Source: Hydrogenophaga sp.
Lineage (GTDB): Bacteria; Pseudomonadota; Gammaproteobacteria; Burkholderiales; Burkholderiaceae_C
Direction of reading: 5' to 3'
Assembly (NCBI RefSeq): GCF_026125785.1
Contig: NZ_JAHCKL010000004.1
Location: 1 to 64,000 of the forward strand
DNA length: 64,000 bases
Each line of letters starts with the position of its first letter. Positions within the stretch are counted from its first letter, which is position 1. The position numbers and the translations under genes are program-made. The notes below the pieces were generated by a model. The model worked only from the letters and a program-made list of their open reading frames with translations, ran no database searches and had not been told where the DNA came from. Shown piece by piece: positions 37,624 through 47,009 of this stretch.

Positions 37624-38457
37624 ATGATTGCACCGCCTTTTCCACCTCATTCCATGGCCCCTCCTTCCCACACCCCTGCCACCGACGCCGTACCTGGCGA
37701 TGCCGGCGTGTCGGTTGGTGCCGAGGGTGCAGCACCCGCCTTCAGCCCGCTGTACCAGCAGATCAAGAACCTGATCCTGCGCAGCCTGCAGGCCGGCGAA
37801 TGGAAGCCCGGGGACATGATCCCCAGCGAGTTCGACCTGGCCGCGCGCTTTCGCGTCAGCCAGGGCACGGTGCGCAAGGCGATCGACGAACTGGCCACCG
37901 ACAACCTGCTGGTGCGCCGCCAGGGCAAGGGCACCTTCGTGGCCACGCACGCCGAGCAGCACACGCAGTACCGCTTCCTGCGCCTGCTGCCCGACGTGGG
38001 CACCCTGCAGGAACAGGGCCAGGCCGAGCGGCGCATCATCGAATGCCGGCGCCTGCGCGCACCTGCGGAAGTGGCGCGGCAGTTGGCGCTTCGCACCGGT
38101 GACGCGGTGCTGCAGGTCCGGCGCGTGCTGGCCTTCGACGGGGTCGCGGCGATCCTGGAAGAAATCTGGCTGCCGGGAGGCCCGTTCAAGGGCCTGACGG
38201 TGGAGATGCTCTCTGGCGACAAGGGGCCGATGTACGCCCTGTTCGAGGCGCAGTTCGGCGTGCGCATGGTGCGCGCGACGGAGAAAATCAAGGCCGTGAG
38301 CGCCGATGGGGATGCCGCCCCCCTGCTGGGCGTGCCCCCGGGCAGCCCGCTGTTGAGCGTGGAGCGCCTGGCCTTTACCTACAACGACGAACCCATGGAA
38401 CTCCGGCGAGGCCTCTACAGAACCGAAACCCGGCACTACCGCAACGAACTGAGCTAG
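37624..38457 (+). CDS. GntR-family regulator with UTRA ligand-binding domain
   Basis: The 277-residue protein has a winged helix (about 45–110: PLYQQIKNLILRSLQAGEWKPGD, SEFDLAARFRVSQGTVRKAIDEL, LVRRQGKGTFVA) and a C-terminal UTRA domain (PLLSVERLAFTYNDEPMELRRG). HutC-type regulators respond to small metabolites. It stands between divergent mdh and the sdhCDAB operon and probably controls TCA genes. The ATG at 37624 touches the palindromic operator and has no ribosome binding site, so translation would be leaderless from there; an ATG at 37654 is the alternative. Confidence 0.92.
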   Translation: MIAPPFPPHSMAPPSHTPATDAVPGDAGVSVGAEGAAPAFSPLYQQIKNLILRSLQAGEWKPGDMIPSEFDLAARFRVSQGTVRKAIDELATDNLLVRRQGKGTFVATHAEQHTQYRFLRLLPDVGTLQEQGQAERRIIECRRLRAPAEVARQLALRTGDAVLQVRRVLAFDGVAAILEEIWLPGGPFKGLTVEMLSGDKGPMYALFEAQFGVRMVRATEKIKAVSADGDAAPLLGVPPGSPLLSVERLAFTYNDEPMELRRGLYRTETRHYRNELS

Positions 38458-38547
38458 AAGCTCCACCAACACCGAGCAAAGCGCTCTGGAACGGCAGGGT
38501 GTCAGCCAACGGCATGGTGCGTTGCAATAGAATTTGCAAGCTCTTGG

Positions 38548-38574
38548 TATAACCGTTGGAAAAAGTTACCAACG
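38548..38574 (+). promoter_or_regulatory. sdh promoter region with overlapping inverted repeat
   Basis: A -10-like TATAAC (38548–38553) is immediately followed by CGTTGG (38554–38559) and its inverse CCAACG (38569–38574) with nine bases between. TTGGT at 38545 and ACCAA at 38568 give a second, overlapping repeat. The region lies 52 bases before sdhC. A regulator bound here would block transcription of the operon; which regulator is not known. Confidence 0.4.
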
Positions 38575-38625
38575 CGTTACAGCGGAGCGACACCGCTTTT
38601 CCCTTCCCTGCAAGAAAGCCCCACC

Positions 38626-39057
38626 ATGACCGAGTTGACCCGAAAGCGGCCCGAGTACCGCAACATCAACGCCTTCAAGGACCTCACCACCTACCGGCTG
38701 CCCGCCGCAGGCTGGGTGTCGATCCTGCACCGCGCCAGCGGCGCCCTGATGTTCCTGCTGCTGCCGCTGATCGTCTGGCTGTTCGACACCTCCGTGTCGT
38801 CAGAGATTTCCTTCGAGCAGTTCAGCGCCGCCTTCTCTGTCGGCCTGGGGTTCGTGCCCGGCTGGCTGTTCAAGCTGGTGGTGCTGGCCTTGATCTGGGC
38901 CTACCTGCACCACCTCATTGCCGGTCTGCGCCACCTCTACATGGACGCGTTCCATGCGGTCAGCAAGGGCTTCGGCAAATCCTCCGCCATCGCCACCCTG
39001 GCGATCAGCATCGCGCTCACCCTGTTGCTGGGCGCCAAGCTGTTCGGCGCGTACTGA
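38626..39057 (+). CDS. sdhC: Succinate dehydrogenase cytochrome b556 subunit
   Basis: The 143-residue membrane anchor of complex II has three helices. The signature RPEYRNINAFK precedes the first helix, SILHRASGALMFLLLPL carries quinone-site Ser/Arg positions, and HHLIAGLRHLYMD includes the haem-ligand His of the family. It begins the sdhCDAB operon, 168 bases after the GntR gene. Confidence 0.96.
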   Translation: MTELTRKRPEYRNINAFKDLTTYRLPAAGWVSILHRASGALMFLLLPLIVWLFDTSVSSEISFEQFSAAFSVGLGFVPGWLFKLVVLALIWAYLHHLIAGLRHLYMDAFHAVSKGFGKSSAIATLAISIALTLLLGAKLFGAY

Positions 39058-39072
39058 GCTCAAGGAATCCCC

Positions 39073-39438
39073 ATGTCTGTCAACTACGGATCCAAGCGCG
39101 TCGTCACCGGCGCCCACTACGGCCTGCGCGACTGGCTGGCCCAGCGCATCACCGCCGCCCTGATGGCGCTGTTCACACTGATCGTGCTGCTGCGCGTGCT
39201 GTTCACCAGCGGCCCCATCGGCTACGAGAGCTGGGCCGCGATTTTCTCGGCCCAATGGATGAAGGCGCTGACCTTCGCAGTCTTCGTGGCCCTGGCCTAC
39301 CACGTGTGGGTCGGCATGCGCGACATCTGGATGGACTACGTCAAGCCCGCCGGCATCCGCCTCGTCCTGCACGTCTTCACCATCGTCTGGCTCCTGTCTT
39401 GCCTGGGCTGGGCTGTTCAAGTTCTCTGGAGGCTCTGA
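39073..39438 (+). CDS. sdhD: Succinate dehydrogenase membrane anchor subunit
   Basis: The 121-residue protein has three helices and the family motifs GAHYGLRDWLAQRITA at the start and YHVWVGMRDIWMDYV, which contributes the second haem His and quinone-site Asp/Tyr. It lies 15 bases after sdhC and 4 bases before sdhA. Confidence 0.95.
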   Translation: MSVNYGSKRVVTGAHYGLRDWLAQRITAALMALFTLIVLLRVLFTSGPIGYESWAAIFSAQWMKALTFAVFVALAYHVWVGMRDIWMDYVKPAGIRLVLHVFTIVWLLSCLGWAVQVLWRL

Positions 39439-39442
39439 AGCC

Positions 39443-41242
39443 ATGTCCGCATCTCTTCCCAAGCGTCAGTTCGACGTGGTCATCGTCGGCGCCGGTGGCT
39501 CCGGCATGCGCGCCTCGCTGCAGCTCGCCCGCGCCGGCCTGAAGGTGGCCGTGCTCTCCAAAGTCTTCCCCACCCGCTCGCACACCGTGGCCGCGCAGGG
39601 CGGCATTGGTGCCTCGCTGGGCAACATGAACGAGGACAACTGGCACTACCACTTCTACGACACCATCAAGGGTTCCGATTGGCTGGGTGACCAGGACGCC
39701 ATCGAGTTCATGTGCCGTGAAGCCCCGAAGGTGGTGTACGAACTCGAGCACTTCGGCATGCCGTTCGACCGCAACCCCGACGGCACCATCTACCAGCGTC
39801 CCTTTGGCGGACATACCGCCAACTACGGCGAGAAGCCTGTGCAGCGCGCGTGCGCCGCGGCCGACCGCACCGGCCACGCCATGCTGCACACCCTCTACCA
39901 GCAGAACGTAGCGGCCCGCACGACCTTCTTCGTCGAGTGGATGGCGCTGGACCTGATCCGTGACGCCAGCGGCGACGTGGTCGGCGTGACCGCGCTGGAA
40001 ATGGAAACCGGCGAAACCTACATCCTGGAAGCCAAGACCACGCTGCTGGCCACCGGCGGTGCCGGCCGCATCTTCGCGGCCTCCACCAACGCCTTCATCA
40101 ACACCGGTGACGGCCTGGGCATGGCCGCGCGTGCCGGCATTCCGCTGCAGGACATGGAGTTCTGGCAGTTCCACCCGACCGGCGTGGCCGGCGCGGGCGT
40201 GCTGCTCACCGAAGGCTGCCGCGGCGAGGGTGCCATCCTGCGCAACAGCGAAGGCGAGCGCTTCATGGAGCGGTATGCCCCGACCCTGAAAGACCTGGCA
40301 CCGCGCGACTTCGTGTCGCGCTGCATGGACCAGGAGATCAAGGAAGGACGCGGCTGTGGTCCCAACAAGGACTACATCCATCTGGACATGACCCACATCG
40401 GCGTGGCCGACATCATGAAGCGCCTGCCCTCGGTCTACGAGATCGGGCACAACTTCGCCAATGTCGACATCACGAAGGACCCAATTCCCGTGGTGCCGAC
40501 CATCCACTACCAGATGGGCGGCATTCCGACCAACATCCATGGTCAGGTGGTCACGCCCGACGGGCAAGGCAACCAGAAGGTGGTCAATGGCCTGTATGCG
40601 GTGGGCGAATGCTCCTGCGTGAGCGTGCACGGCGCCAACCGGCTGGGCACCAACTCGCTGCTCGATCTGCTGGTGTTCGGACGCGCCGCGGGCAATCACA
40701 TCGTCCAGTACAACGACAAGAACAAGACCCACAAGCCGATGCCCGCCGATGCCGCCGATGCCACGCTGGCCCGGCTGGCCCGGCTGGACGCATCGACCAG
40801 CGGCGAGTACGCGCAGGACGTGGCCAACGACATGCGCACCGCGATGCAGCAGCACGCAGGCGTGTTCCGCACGCAGGCCAGCATGGACGAAGGCGTGGTC
40901 AAGATCAACGCCATGCGTGACCGTGTCGCCAACATCACGCTCAAGGACAAGTCCAAGGTGTTCAACACGGCGCGGATCGAGGCGCTTGAAGTGGAAAACC
41001 TGATCGAATGCGCCCAGGCCACCATGACCTCGGCGGCAGCGCGCCGCGAATGCCGCGGTGCCCATACGGTCAACGACTACGAGCGGCCGGCCGACGATGC
41101 CCAGTTCCCGCTGGGCCGCAACGACGCGGAATGGATGAAGCACACGCTGTGGCACAGCGCGGACAACAGCCTGACTTACAAACCCGTCAATCTCAAGCCC
41201 CTGACCGTGGAGTCGGTGCCGCCCAAGGTGCGCACCTTCTGA
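39443..41242 (+). CDS. sdhA: Succinate dehydrogenase flavoprotein subunit
   Basis: The 599-residue catalytic subunit oxidises succinate with covalently bound FAD. The FAD site is VGAGGSGMRASLQLA, the flavinylation His lies in RSHTVAAQGGIGASLGN, and the catalytic region shows HPTGVAGAGVLLTEGCRGEG and RPFGGHTANYGEKPVQRAC. The C-terminus ends in the usual PPKVRTF-like tail. SdhE, its flavinylation factor, is encoded three genes downstream. Confidence 0.98.
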   Translation: MSASLPKRQFDVVIVGAGGSGMRASLQLARAGLKVAVLSKVFPTRSHTVAAQGGIGASLGNMNEDNWHYHFYDTIKGSDWLGDQDAIEFMCREAPKVVYELEHFGMPFDRNPDGTIYQRPFGGHTANYGEKPVQRACAAADRTGHAMLHTLYQQNVAARTTFFVEWMALDLIRDASGDVVGVTALEMETGETYILEAKTTLLATGGAGRIFAASTNAFINTGDGLGMAARAGIPLQDMEFWQFHPTGVAGAGVLLTEGCRGEGAILRNSEGERFMERYAPTLKDLAPRDFVSRCMDQEIKEGRGCGPNKDYIHLDMTHIGVADIMKRLPSVYEIGHNFANVDITKDPIPVVPTIHYQMGGIPTNIHGQVVTPDGQGNQKVVNGLYAVGECSCVSVHGANRLGTNSLLDLLVFGRAAGNHIVQYNDKNKTHKPMPADAADATLARLARLDASTSGEYAQDVANDMRTAMQQHAGVFRTQASMDEGVVKINAMRDRVANITLKDKSKVFNTARIEALEVENLIECAQATMTSAAARRECRGAHTVNDYERPADDAQFPLGRNDAEWMKHTLWHSADNSLTYKPVNLKPLTVESVPPKVRTF

Positions 41243-41279
41243 CACCACCGTTCCCACGACGCTCGGAGAAAAAAACACC

Positions 41280-41984
41280 ATGGCCAAACGCACATTCAAG
41301 ATCTACCGCTACGACCCCGAAAAGGACGCCAAGCCCTACATGCAGACCATCGAGGTGGAACTCGATGGCCACGAGCGCATGCTGCTGGACGCGCTGATGA
41401 AACTCAAGGCGGTCGATCCCAGCATCTCTTTCCGCCGCTCGTGCCGCGAAGGGGTGTGCGGCTCGGACGCGATGAACATCAACGGCAAGAACGGCCTGGC
41501 CTGCCTGACCAACATGAACACGCTGCCTGGCGTGATCACCTTGAAGCCCTTGCCCGGCCTGCCCGTGGTGCGTGACCTCATCGTGGACATGACGCTGTTC
41601 TTCAAGCAGTACCACAGCATCAAGCCCTACCTGATCAACGAGACCATCGCCCCGGAAAAGGAACGCCTGCAGAGCCCCGAGGAGCGCGAGGAGCTCAACG
41701 GCCTGTACGAGTGCATCCTGTGCGCGAGCTGCTCCACGAGCTGCCCGAGCTTCTGGTGGAACCCGGACAAGTTCGTGGGGCCGGCAGGCCTGCTGCAGGC
41801 CTACCGCTTCATTGCGGACAGCCGAGACCAGGCCACCAGCGAGCGTCTGGACAACCTGGAAGACCCCTACCGGCTGTTCCGCTGCCACACCATCATGAAC
41901 TGCGTGGACGTCTGCCCCAAGAGCCTGAACCCGACCAAGGCCATCGGCAAGATCAAGGAAATGATGGTGATGCGCGCGGTCTGA
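41280..41984 (+). CDS. sdhB: Succinate dehydrogenase iron–sulfur subunit
   Basis: The 234-residue protein carries all three clusters: [2Fe-2S] in CREGVCGSDAMNINGKNGLAC (split across a loop), [4Fe-4S] in CILCASCSTSCPSFWWNP and [3Fe-4S] in CHTIMNCVDVCPKSLNP. It passes electrons from SdhA to the quinone site at SdhC/SdhD. It lies 37 bases after sdhA. Confidence 0.98.
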   Translation: MAKRTFKIYRYDPEKDAKPYMQTIEVELDGHERMLLDALMKLKAVDPSISFRRSCREGVCGSDAMNINGKNGLACLTNMNTLPGVITLKPLPGLPVVRDLIVDMTLFFKQYHSIKPYLINETIAPEKERLQSPEEREELNGLYECILCASCSTSCPSFWWNPDKFVGPAGLLQAYRFIADSRDQATSERLDNLEDPYRLFRCHTIMNCVDVCPKSLNPTKAIGKIKEMMVMRAV

Positions 41985-42009
41985 GCCCGCTGCCTCGCCC
42001 AGGAAACCC

Positions 42010-42303
42010 ATGGAAGCTACCCTCCCGCCCGACACCCTGCTCGACGAACGCCGTCTGAGCAAGCTGCGCTGGAGGTGCCGCCGCGGGTTGCTCGAGAACG
42101 ATCTGTTCATCGAGCGTTTTTTTGCCAGGCACGAATCTGGCTTGACCCTAGGTCAGGCCGGTGCCCTGGAGGCGCTCATGGATCTGTCCGACAACGATCT
42201 GCTCGATCTGTTGCTGGGCCGCAAGCCTCTCCAGGGTGACCTGGTCCGTGACGACGTCACGCAAGTGCTGGGCCTGCTGCGTGCGGCCCGGCAACCCGTT
42301 TAA
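42010..42303 (+). CDS. sdhE: SdhE-family FAD assembly factor
   Basis: The 97-residue protein has the SdhE/Sdh5 core [19 protein letters not shown], in which RGxxE is the motif needed to attach FAD to SdhA. It lies 25 bases after sdhB and 22 bases before gltA, so it belongs to the same operon. Confidence 0.95.
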   Translation: MEATLPPDTLLDERRLSKLRWRCRRGLLENDLFIERFFARHESGLTLGQAGALEALMDLSDNDLLDLLLGRKPLQGDLVRDDVTQVLGLLRAARQPV

Positions 42304-42325
42304 GTCAGCCTTAAAAGGAAACCGC

Positions 42326-43636
42326 ATGAAACTCGTAGACAACAAAGCCACCCTGTCGTTCTCCAACGGCAGCCCCAGCGTGGACCTGCCGGTGTACGCC
42401 GGCAGCATCGGCCCGGACGTGATCGACATCCGCAAGCTCTACGCGCAAACCGGCATGTTCACCTACGACCCCGGTTTCCTCTCCACCGCATCGTGCCAGT
42501 CCGCCATCACCTACATCGATGGCGACAAGGGTGAGCTGCTGTACCGTGGCTACCCCATCGAGCAACTCGCCACCCAATGCGACTACCTCGACACCTGCTA
42601 CCTGCTGCTCAACGGCGAGCTGCCCAACGAGTCGCAGCGCACCGATTTCCACAAGCTCGTGACCAACCACACCATGGTCAACGAACAGATGCAGTTCTTC
42701 CTGCGTGGCTTCCGCCGTGACGCGCACCCGATGGCCGTGCTCACGGGCTTGGTGGGCGGGCTGTCGGCCTTCTACCACGACAGCACGGACATCAACAACC
42801 CGAAGCACCGTGAGATCGCGGCCATCCGCCTGATCGCCAAGATGCCCACGCTGGTGGCCATGGCCTACAAGTACGGCATCGGCCAGCCTTACATGTACCC
42901 GAAGAACGACCTGAGCTACTCGGGCAACTTCCTGCGCATGATGTTTGGCACGCCCTGCGAGGAGTACGTGGTGAACCCGGTGCTCGAGCGCGCACTCGAC
43001 CGCATCTTCATCCTGCACGCCGACCACGAGCAGAACGCCTCCACCTCCACCGTGCGCCTGTGCGGCTCTTCCGGCACCAACCCGTTCGCCGCCGTCGCGG
43101 CCGGTGTCGCCTGCCTCTGGGGTCCGGCCCACGGCGGCGCCAACGAGGCCTGCCTGAACATGCTGGAGGACATCCAGCGCAACGGCGGCATCTCCAAGGT
43201 GGGCGAGTTCATGGAGAAGGTCAAGGACAAGAACTCCGGCGTCAAGCTGATGGGCTTTGGCCACCGCGTGTACAAGAACTACGACCCGCGCGCCAAGCTG
43301 ATGCAGGAAACCTGCAACGAGGTGCTGCAGGAGCTGGGCCTGGAGAAGGATCCGCTGTTCGCCCTGGCCAAGCAGCTCGAGAAGATCGCTCTGGAAGACG
43401 ACTACTTCGTGCAGCGCAAGCTCTACCCGAACGTGGACTTCTACTCCGGCATCGTGCAACGCGCCATCGGCATCCCGGTGAACCTGTTCACCGGGATCTT
43501 CGCCCTGGCCCGCACTGTGGGTTGGATCGCCCAACTCAACGAGATGATCGGCGACCCCGAGTACAAGATTGGCCGTCCGCGCCAGCTCTTCACCGGTTCG
43601 CCGCGCCGTGACGTCAAGCCCATGGCCCAGCGCTGA
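42326..43636 (+). CDS. gltA: Citrate synthase (type II)
   Basis: The 436-residue enzyme condenses oxaloacetate and acetyl-CoA. It shows [22 protein letters not shown] at the start (family N-terminal domain), the catalytic His regions [12 protein letters not shown] and [10 protein letters not shown], and [14 protein letters not shown] with substrate-binding Arg. Its length fits the NADH-sensitive hexameric type of Gram-negative bacteria. I chose the ATG at 42326, with AAGGA seven bases upstream. It is the last gene before a strong terminator. Confidence 0.98.
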   Translation: MKLVDNKATLSFSNGSPSVDLPVYAGSIGPDVIDIRKLYAQTGMFTYDPGFLSTASCQSAITYIDGDKGELLYRGYPIEQLATQCDYLDTCYLLLNGELPNESQRTDFHKLVTNHTMVNEQMQFFLRGFRRDAHPMAVLTGLVGGLSAFYHDSTDINNPKHREIAAIRLIAKMPTLVAMAYKYGIGQPYMYPKNDLSYSGNFLRMMFGTPCEEYVVNPVLERALDRIFILHADHEQNASTSTVRLCGSSGTNPFAAVAAGVACLWGPAHGGANEACLNMLEDIQRNGGISKVGEFMEKVKDKNSGVKLMGFGHRVYKNYDPRAKLMQETCNEVLQELGLEKDPLFALAKQLEKIALEDDYFVQRKLYPNVDFYSGIVQRAIGIPVNLFTGIFALARTVGWIAQLNEMIGDPEYKIGRPRQLFTGSPRRDVKPMAQR

Positions 43637-43660
43637 GCCGGCCTTGCGCCTGCAGCAAGC

Positions 43661-43685
43661 AAGCCCGCCTCCGGCGGGCTTTTTT
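43661..43685 (+). terminator. Rho-independent terminator of the sdh–gltA operon
   Basis: AAGCCCGCC and GGCGGGCTT form a 9-bp stem with a TCC loop, followed directly by a T-run, 25 bases after the gltA stop. Confidence 0.95.
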
Positions 43686-43714
43686 GCGGCCACAGCCTGC
43701 GCACAGAGGCACAC

Positions 43715-43739
43715 CAGCCATCTCATTACGAGATGGCTG
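43715..43739. promoter_or_regulatory. Probable LysR-type operator upstream of the LTTR gene
   Basis: CAGCCATCTC and GAGATGGCTG are perfect 10-bp arms around ATTAC. The inner ATCTC-N5-GAGAT fits the T-N11-A pattern of LysR-type binding sites. It lies 61 bases before the LysR start and is not followed by a T-run, so an operator is more likely than a second terminator. Confidence 0.55.
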
Positions 43740-43799
43740 GAATAGGCCTTGTGCAGCAAAATAGCCCTTCTTGTTCGCCGATTGAGAAGCCTCCAGGCC

Positions 43800-44729
43800 A
43801 TGTTGTCCGAACGCAATTTCGCCCGCCAGATCGATCTCACCTCGCTGCAGCTCTTCGTGGCCGTGTGCGAGCTGGGCAGCATCGGCCGCGCGGCGCAGCG
43901 GGAGTTCATTGCGGCATCGGCCATCAGCAAACGGCTGTCCGACCTCGAAACCGCCCTGGGCACACCGCTGTTGCATCGCCATGCGCGCGGCGTGCGCCTC
44001 ACCCCTGCCGGCGAGGGCCTGCTGCACCATGCGCGAGCCGTGCTGTTCGGCCTGGAAAAGATGCAGACCGAGCTGGCCGAGTACGCCGATGGCGTGCGTG
44101 GCCATGTGCGTGTGCACGCCAGCATCTCCGCCATCGTGCAATTCCTGCCAGAGGACCTGGGGTCTTTCGCGCGGCGCCATCCCCAGATCAAGATCGACTT
44201 GGAAGAACACCTCAGCCCTGAGGTGCTGCGCGCGGTCCAGGAGGGGGCAGCGGATCTGGGCCTGTGCAACGGCGCGGTGGGGGCCGGCGGCCTGCAGTCC
44301 CTGCCTTACCGAAACGACCAGTTGGTGCTGGTGGTGCCCCGAGGCCATGCACTGGCCGGAGCCGGCGAGGCGGTGGCCTTCGAAGCCACCCTACCGTACG
44401 ACCACGTGGGCCTGCACGCCAACAGCTCCATTCACTTGGCCACCCACCAGGCCGCCGCGCGCTCGGGCACCACGGTGCGCGTGCGCATCCGCGTCACCGG
44501 ACTTGACGCCATGTGCCGCATGATCGCCAATGGCCTGGGCGTTGGCGTCATGCCAGAACGCGCCTTCGCACTGCTGCATACCGGCGATGCGCTGCAAGCC
44601 GTGCCGCTCACCGATCCCTGGGCCCGGCGCCAACTGGTGCTGGTGGCCCGCGACTTCTCCAGCCTGCCCAGCACGGCACGCCTGCTGGTCGACCACCTGC
44701 GCAGCGAACCGCTTCAACAGGCCGCATAG
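43800..44729 (+). CDS. LysR-family transcriptional regulator
   Basis: The 309-residue protein has an N-terminal LysR winged helix ([21 protein letters not shown] … [38 protein letters not shown]) and the usual effector domain ([34 protein letters not shown]). I chose the ATG at 43800 from the conserved domain start; earlier in-frame ATGs lie near the operator. It precedes leuC by 28 bases on the same strand, so it may regulate leucine biosynthesis or the convergent TCA flux. The inducer is unknown. Confidence 0.92.
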   Translation: MLSERNFARQIDLTSLQLFVAVCELGSIGRAAQREFIAASAISKRLSDLETALGTPLLHRHARGVRLTPAGEGLLHHARAVLFGLEKMQTELAEYADGVRGHVRVHASISAIVQFLPEDLGSFARRHPQIKIDLEEHLSPEVLRAVQEGAADLGLCNGAVGAGGLQSLPYRNDQLVLVVPRGHALAGAGEAVAFEATLPYDHVGLHANSSIHLATHQAAARSGTTVRVRIRVTGLDAMCRMIANGLGVGVMPERAFALLHTGDALQAVPLTDPWARRQLVLVARDFSSLPSTARLLVDHLRSEPLQQAA

Positions 44730-44757
44730 AATCTTCCAACCACCACGAGTTTCCCCC

Positions 44758-46179
44758 ATGGCACGCACGCTCTACGACAAGATCTGGGACGAACACGTCG
44801 TCCACACCGAGGAAGACGGCACCTCCGTCCTGTACATCGATCGCCATCTGGTCCATGAAGTGACCAGTCCCCAGGCCTTTGAAGGCCTGCGCCAGTCCGG
44901 CCGCAAGGTCTGGCGTGTGAGTTCCGTCGTGGCCACGGCGGATCACAACACCCCAACCACGGGCTGGGAACTGGGCTACGACGGCATCACGGACCCGATC
45001 AGCAAGGAACAGATCACGACGCTGGACGCCAACATCGCCGAGTTCGGGGCCGCCGCCTTCTTTCCCTTCATGTCCCAGCGCCAGGGCATCGTGCACGTCA
45101 TAGGACCGGAGAACGGCGCCACGCTGCCTGGCATGACGGTGGTCTGCGGCGACAGCCACACGTCCACCCACGGTGCCTTCGGAGCGTTGGCCCATGGCAT
45201 CGGCACCAGCGAGGTCGAGCATGTGCTGGCCACGCAGACCCTGCTGGCCAAGAAGGCCAGGAACATGCTGGTGCGTGTGGACGGTCAGCTCGCCCGCGGC
45301 TGCACAGCCAAGGACATCGTGCTCGCCATCATCGGCAAGATCGGCACCGCTGGCGGTACCGGCTACACGATCGAGTTCGGCGGCGCGGCCATCCGCGCCC
45401 TCAGCATGGAAGGCCGCATGACGGTCTGCAACATGGCCATCGAAGCGGGTGCGCGCGCCGGTCTGGTGGCGGTGGACGAGAAGACCATCGAATACGTCAA
45501 GGGCCGCCCGCTGGCGCCCACCGGCGTCGAATGGGAGCAGGCCGTGGCGTACTGGAAGACGCTGCAATCCGATCCAGATGCGAAGTTCGACGCCGTGGTC
45601 GAACTCGACGCGGCGCGCATCGTGCCGCAGGTCACCTGGGGCACCTCGCCCGAAATGGTACTTGGCATCGACGGCGCGGTGCCGGACCCCGACCGCGAGA
45701 AGGACCCGAGCAAGCGCGGTGCCATCGAGCGTGCCCTGACCTACATGAACCTGCAGCCAGGCAAACCTCTCAACGACATCTTCGTCGACAAGGTGTTCAT
45801 CGGCTCCTGCACAAACAGCCGCATCGAGGACATGCGCGAGGCCGCGGCGGTGGTGAAGAAGCTCGGCCAGCGCGTCGCTCGAAACGTCAAGCTGGCGATG
45901 GTGGTGCCTGGCTCCGGGCTGGTGAAAGCCCAGGCCGAACGCGAAGGCCTGCACGAGATCTTCAAGGCGGCCGGCTTTGAATGGCGCGAGCCTGGCTGCT
46001 CGATGTGCCTGGCCATGAACGCCGACCGCCTCGAACCTGGCGAGCGCTGCGCGTCCACCAGCAACCGCAACTTCGAAGGCCGCCAGGGTGCCGGCGGCCG
46101 GACCCATCTCGTTTCCCCCGCCATGGCGGCCGCTGCGGCCGTGCATGGTCATTTCGTCGATGTCCGTCAATTTGCCTGA
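44758..46179 (+). CDS. leuC: 3-isopropylmalate dehydratase large subunit
   Basis: LeuC with LeuD isomerises 2- to 3-isopropylmalate in leucine synthesis. The 473-residue protein is of the aconitase superfamily, starts [15 protein letters not shown], and carries [23 protein letters not shown], the cluster Cys in [12 protein letters not shown] and the pair in [14 protein letters not shown] chose the ATG at 44758 from the conserved start. It heads the run leuC–ecn–leuD–leuB. Confidence 0.98.
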   Translation: MARTLYDKIWDEHVVHTEEDGTSVLYIDRHLVHEVTSPQAFEGLRQSGRKVWRVSSVVATADHNTPTTGWELGYDGITDPISKEQITTLDANIAEFGAAAFFPFMSQRQGIVHVIGPENGATLPGMTVVCGDSHTSTHGAFGALAHGIGTSEVEHVLATQTLLAKKARNMLVRVDGQLARGCTAKDIVLAIIGKIGTAGGTGYTIEFGGAAIRALSMEGRMTVCNMAIEAGARAGLVAVDEKTIEYVKGRPLAPTGVEWEQAVAYWKTLQSDPDAKFDAVVELDAARIVPQVTWGTSPEMVLGIDGAVPDPDREKDPSKRGAIERALTYMNLQPGKPLNDIFVDKVFIGSCTNSRIEDMREAAAVVKKLGQRVARNVKLAMVVPGSGLVKAQAEREGLHEIFKAAGFEWREPGCSMCLAMNADRLEPGERCASTSNRNFEGRQGAGGRTHLVSPAMAAAAAVHGHFVDVRQFA

Positions 46180-46199
46180 ACCGAAGAAAGGAACTCACC

Positions 46200-46331
46200 A
46201 TGAAAACGCTCGCTTCCCTTCTGATCGCCTCTTTCGTGCTGGCTCTGGCTGGCTGCAACACCGTCCAGGGCGTGGGCCAGGACATCCAGCGGGGCGGCCA
46301 GGTTCTTGAAGACGCGGCCAAGAAGAAGTGA
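46200..46331 (+). CDS. Entericidin-type small lipoprotein
   Basis: The 43-residue product has a lipoprotein signal ([14 protein letters not shown]) with Cys19 as the lipidation site, and a short tail [21 protein letters not shown], as in the entericidin EcnA/EcnB family. These are small envelope lipoproteins, in some bacteria linked to stress-induced lysis. AAGGAAC lies upstream. It is placed between leuC and leuD, and its stop codon overlaps the leuD start (TGATG), so it is co-translated with a biosynthetic operon. Confidence 0.9.
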   Translation: MKTLASLLIASFVLALAGCNTVQGVGQDIQRGGQVLEDAAKKK

Positions 46332-46975
46332 TGAACAAGTTCAACGTGCACAAGGGCCTCGTGGCCCCGATGGACCGCGAGAACGTCGACACCGACGCCA
46401 TCATTCCCAAGCAGTTTCTCAAGTCGATCCGCAAGACCGGCTTCGGCCCGAACCTGTTCGACGAGTGGCGTTACCTCGACAAGGGCGAGCCGGGCCAGGA
46501 CCCGGCAAACCGCAAGCCCAACCCGGACTTCGTGCTCAACCAGCCGCGTTACTCCGGGGCGTCGGTGCTGCTGGCCCGCAAGAACTTCGGCTGCGGCTCG
46601 TCGCGCGAACACGCGCCGTGGGCGATCGAGCAGTACGGCTTTCGGGCACTGATCGCGCCCAGCTATGCAGACATCTTCTTCAACAACTGCTTCAAGAACG
46701 GTCTGCTGCCCATCCAACTGTCCGAGGCCCAGGTCTCGCAGTTGTTCGATGAGGTGGCCGCCTTTCCCGGCTACGAGCTGACCGTTGACCTGGAGCGCCA
46801 GGTCATCGTGAAACCTCAGGGCGAGGAGATTCCGTTCGACGTCCAACCGTTCCGCCGCTATTGCCTGCTCAATGGCCTGGACGACATTGGCCTGACGCTG
46901 CGCTACAAGGACAAGATCGCCGCCTTCGAGGCGGAGCGCCTGGCCACCAAACCCTGGCTCGCGCACACCCTGTAA
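46331..46975 (+). CDS. leuD: 3-isopropylmalate dehydratase small subunit
   Basis: The 214-residue small subunit has the swivelling-domain signature [20 protein letters not shown] and starts [29 protein letters not shown]. The ATG at 46331 shares one base with the stop of the lipoprotein gene; a GTG immediately before it is less likely. It forms the active isomerase with LeuC. Confidence 0.98.
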   Translation: MNKFNVHKGLVAPMDRENVDTDAIIPKQFLKSIRKTGFGPNLFDEWRYLDKGEPGQDPANRKPNPDFVLNQPRYSGASVLLARKNFGCGSSREHAPWAIEQYGFRALIAPSYADIFFNNCFKNGLLPIQLSEAQVSQLFDEVAAFPGYELTVDLERQVIVKPQGEEIPFDVQPFRRYCLLNGLDDIGLTLRYKDKIAAFEAERLATKPWLAHTL

Positions 46976-47009
46976 GCCTGCGCCAGAACCAACGTTCAAC
47001 TACGTACCC

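Noticed and set aside
39377-41299. A 640-codon minus-strand frame opposite sdhA
   Set aside because: It is the antisense of a conserved flavoprotein and is explained by codon bias.
44758-46975. Possibility that LeuC/LeuD encode homoaconitase or citraconate hydratase subunits instead
   Set aside because: The direct linkage to leuB and the lengths and motifs fit isopropylmalate isomerase; nothing in the sequence favours the alternatives.
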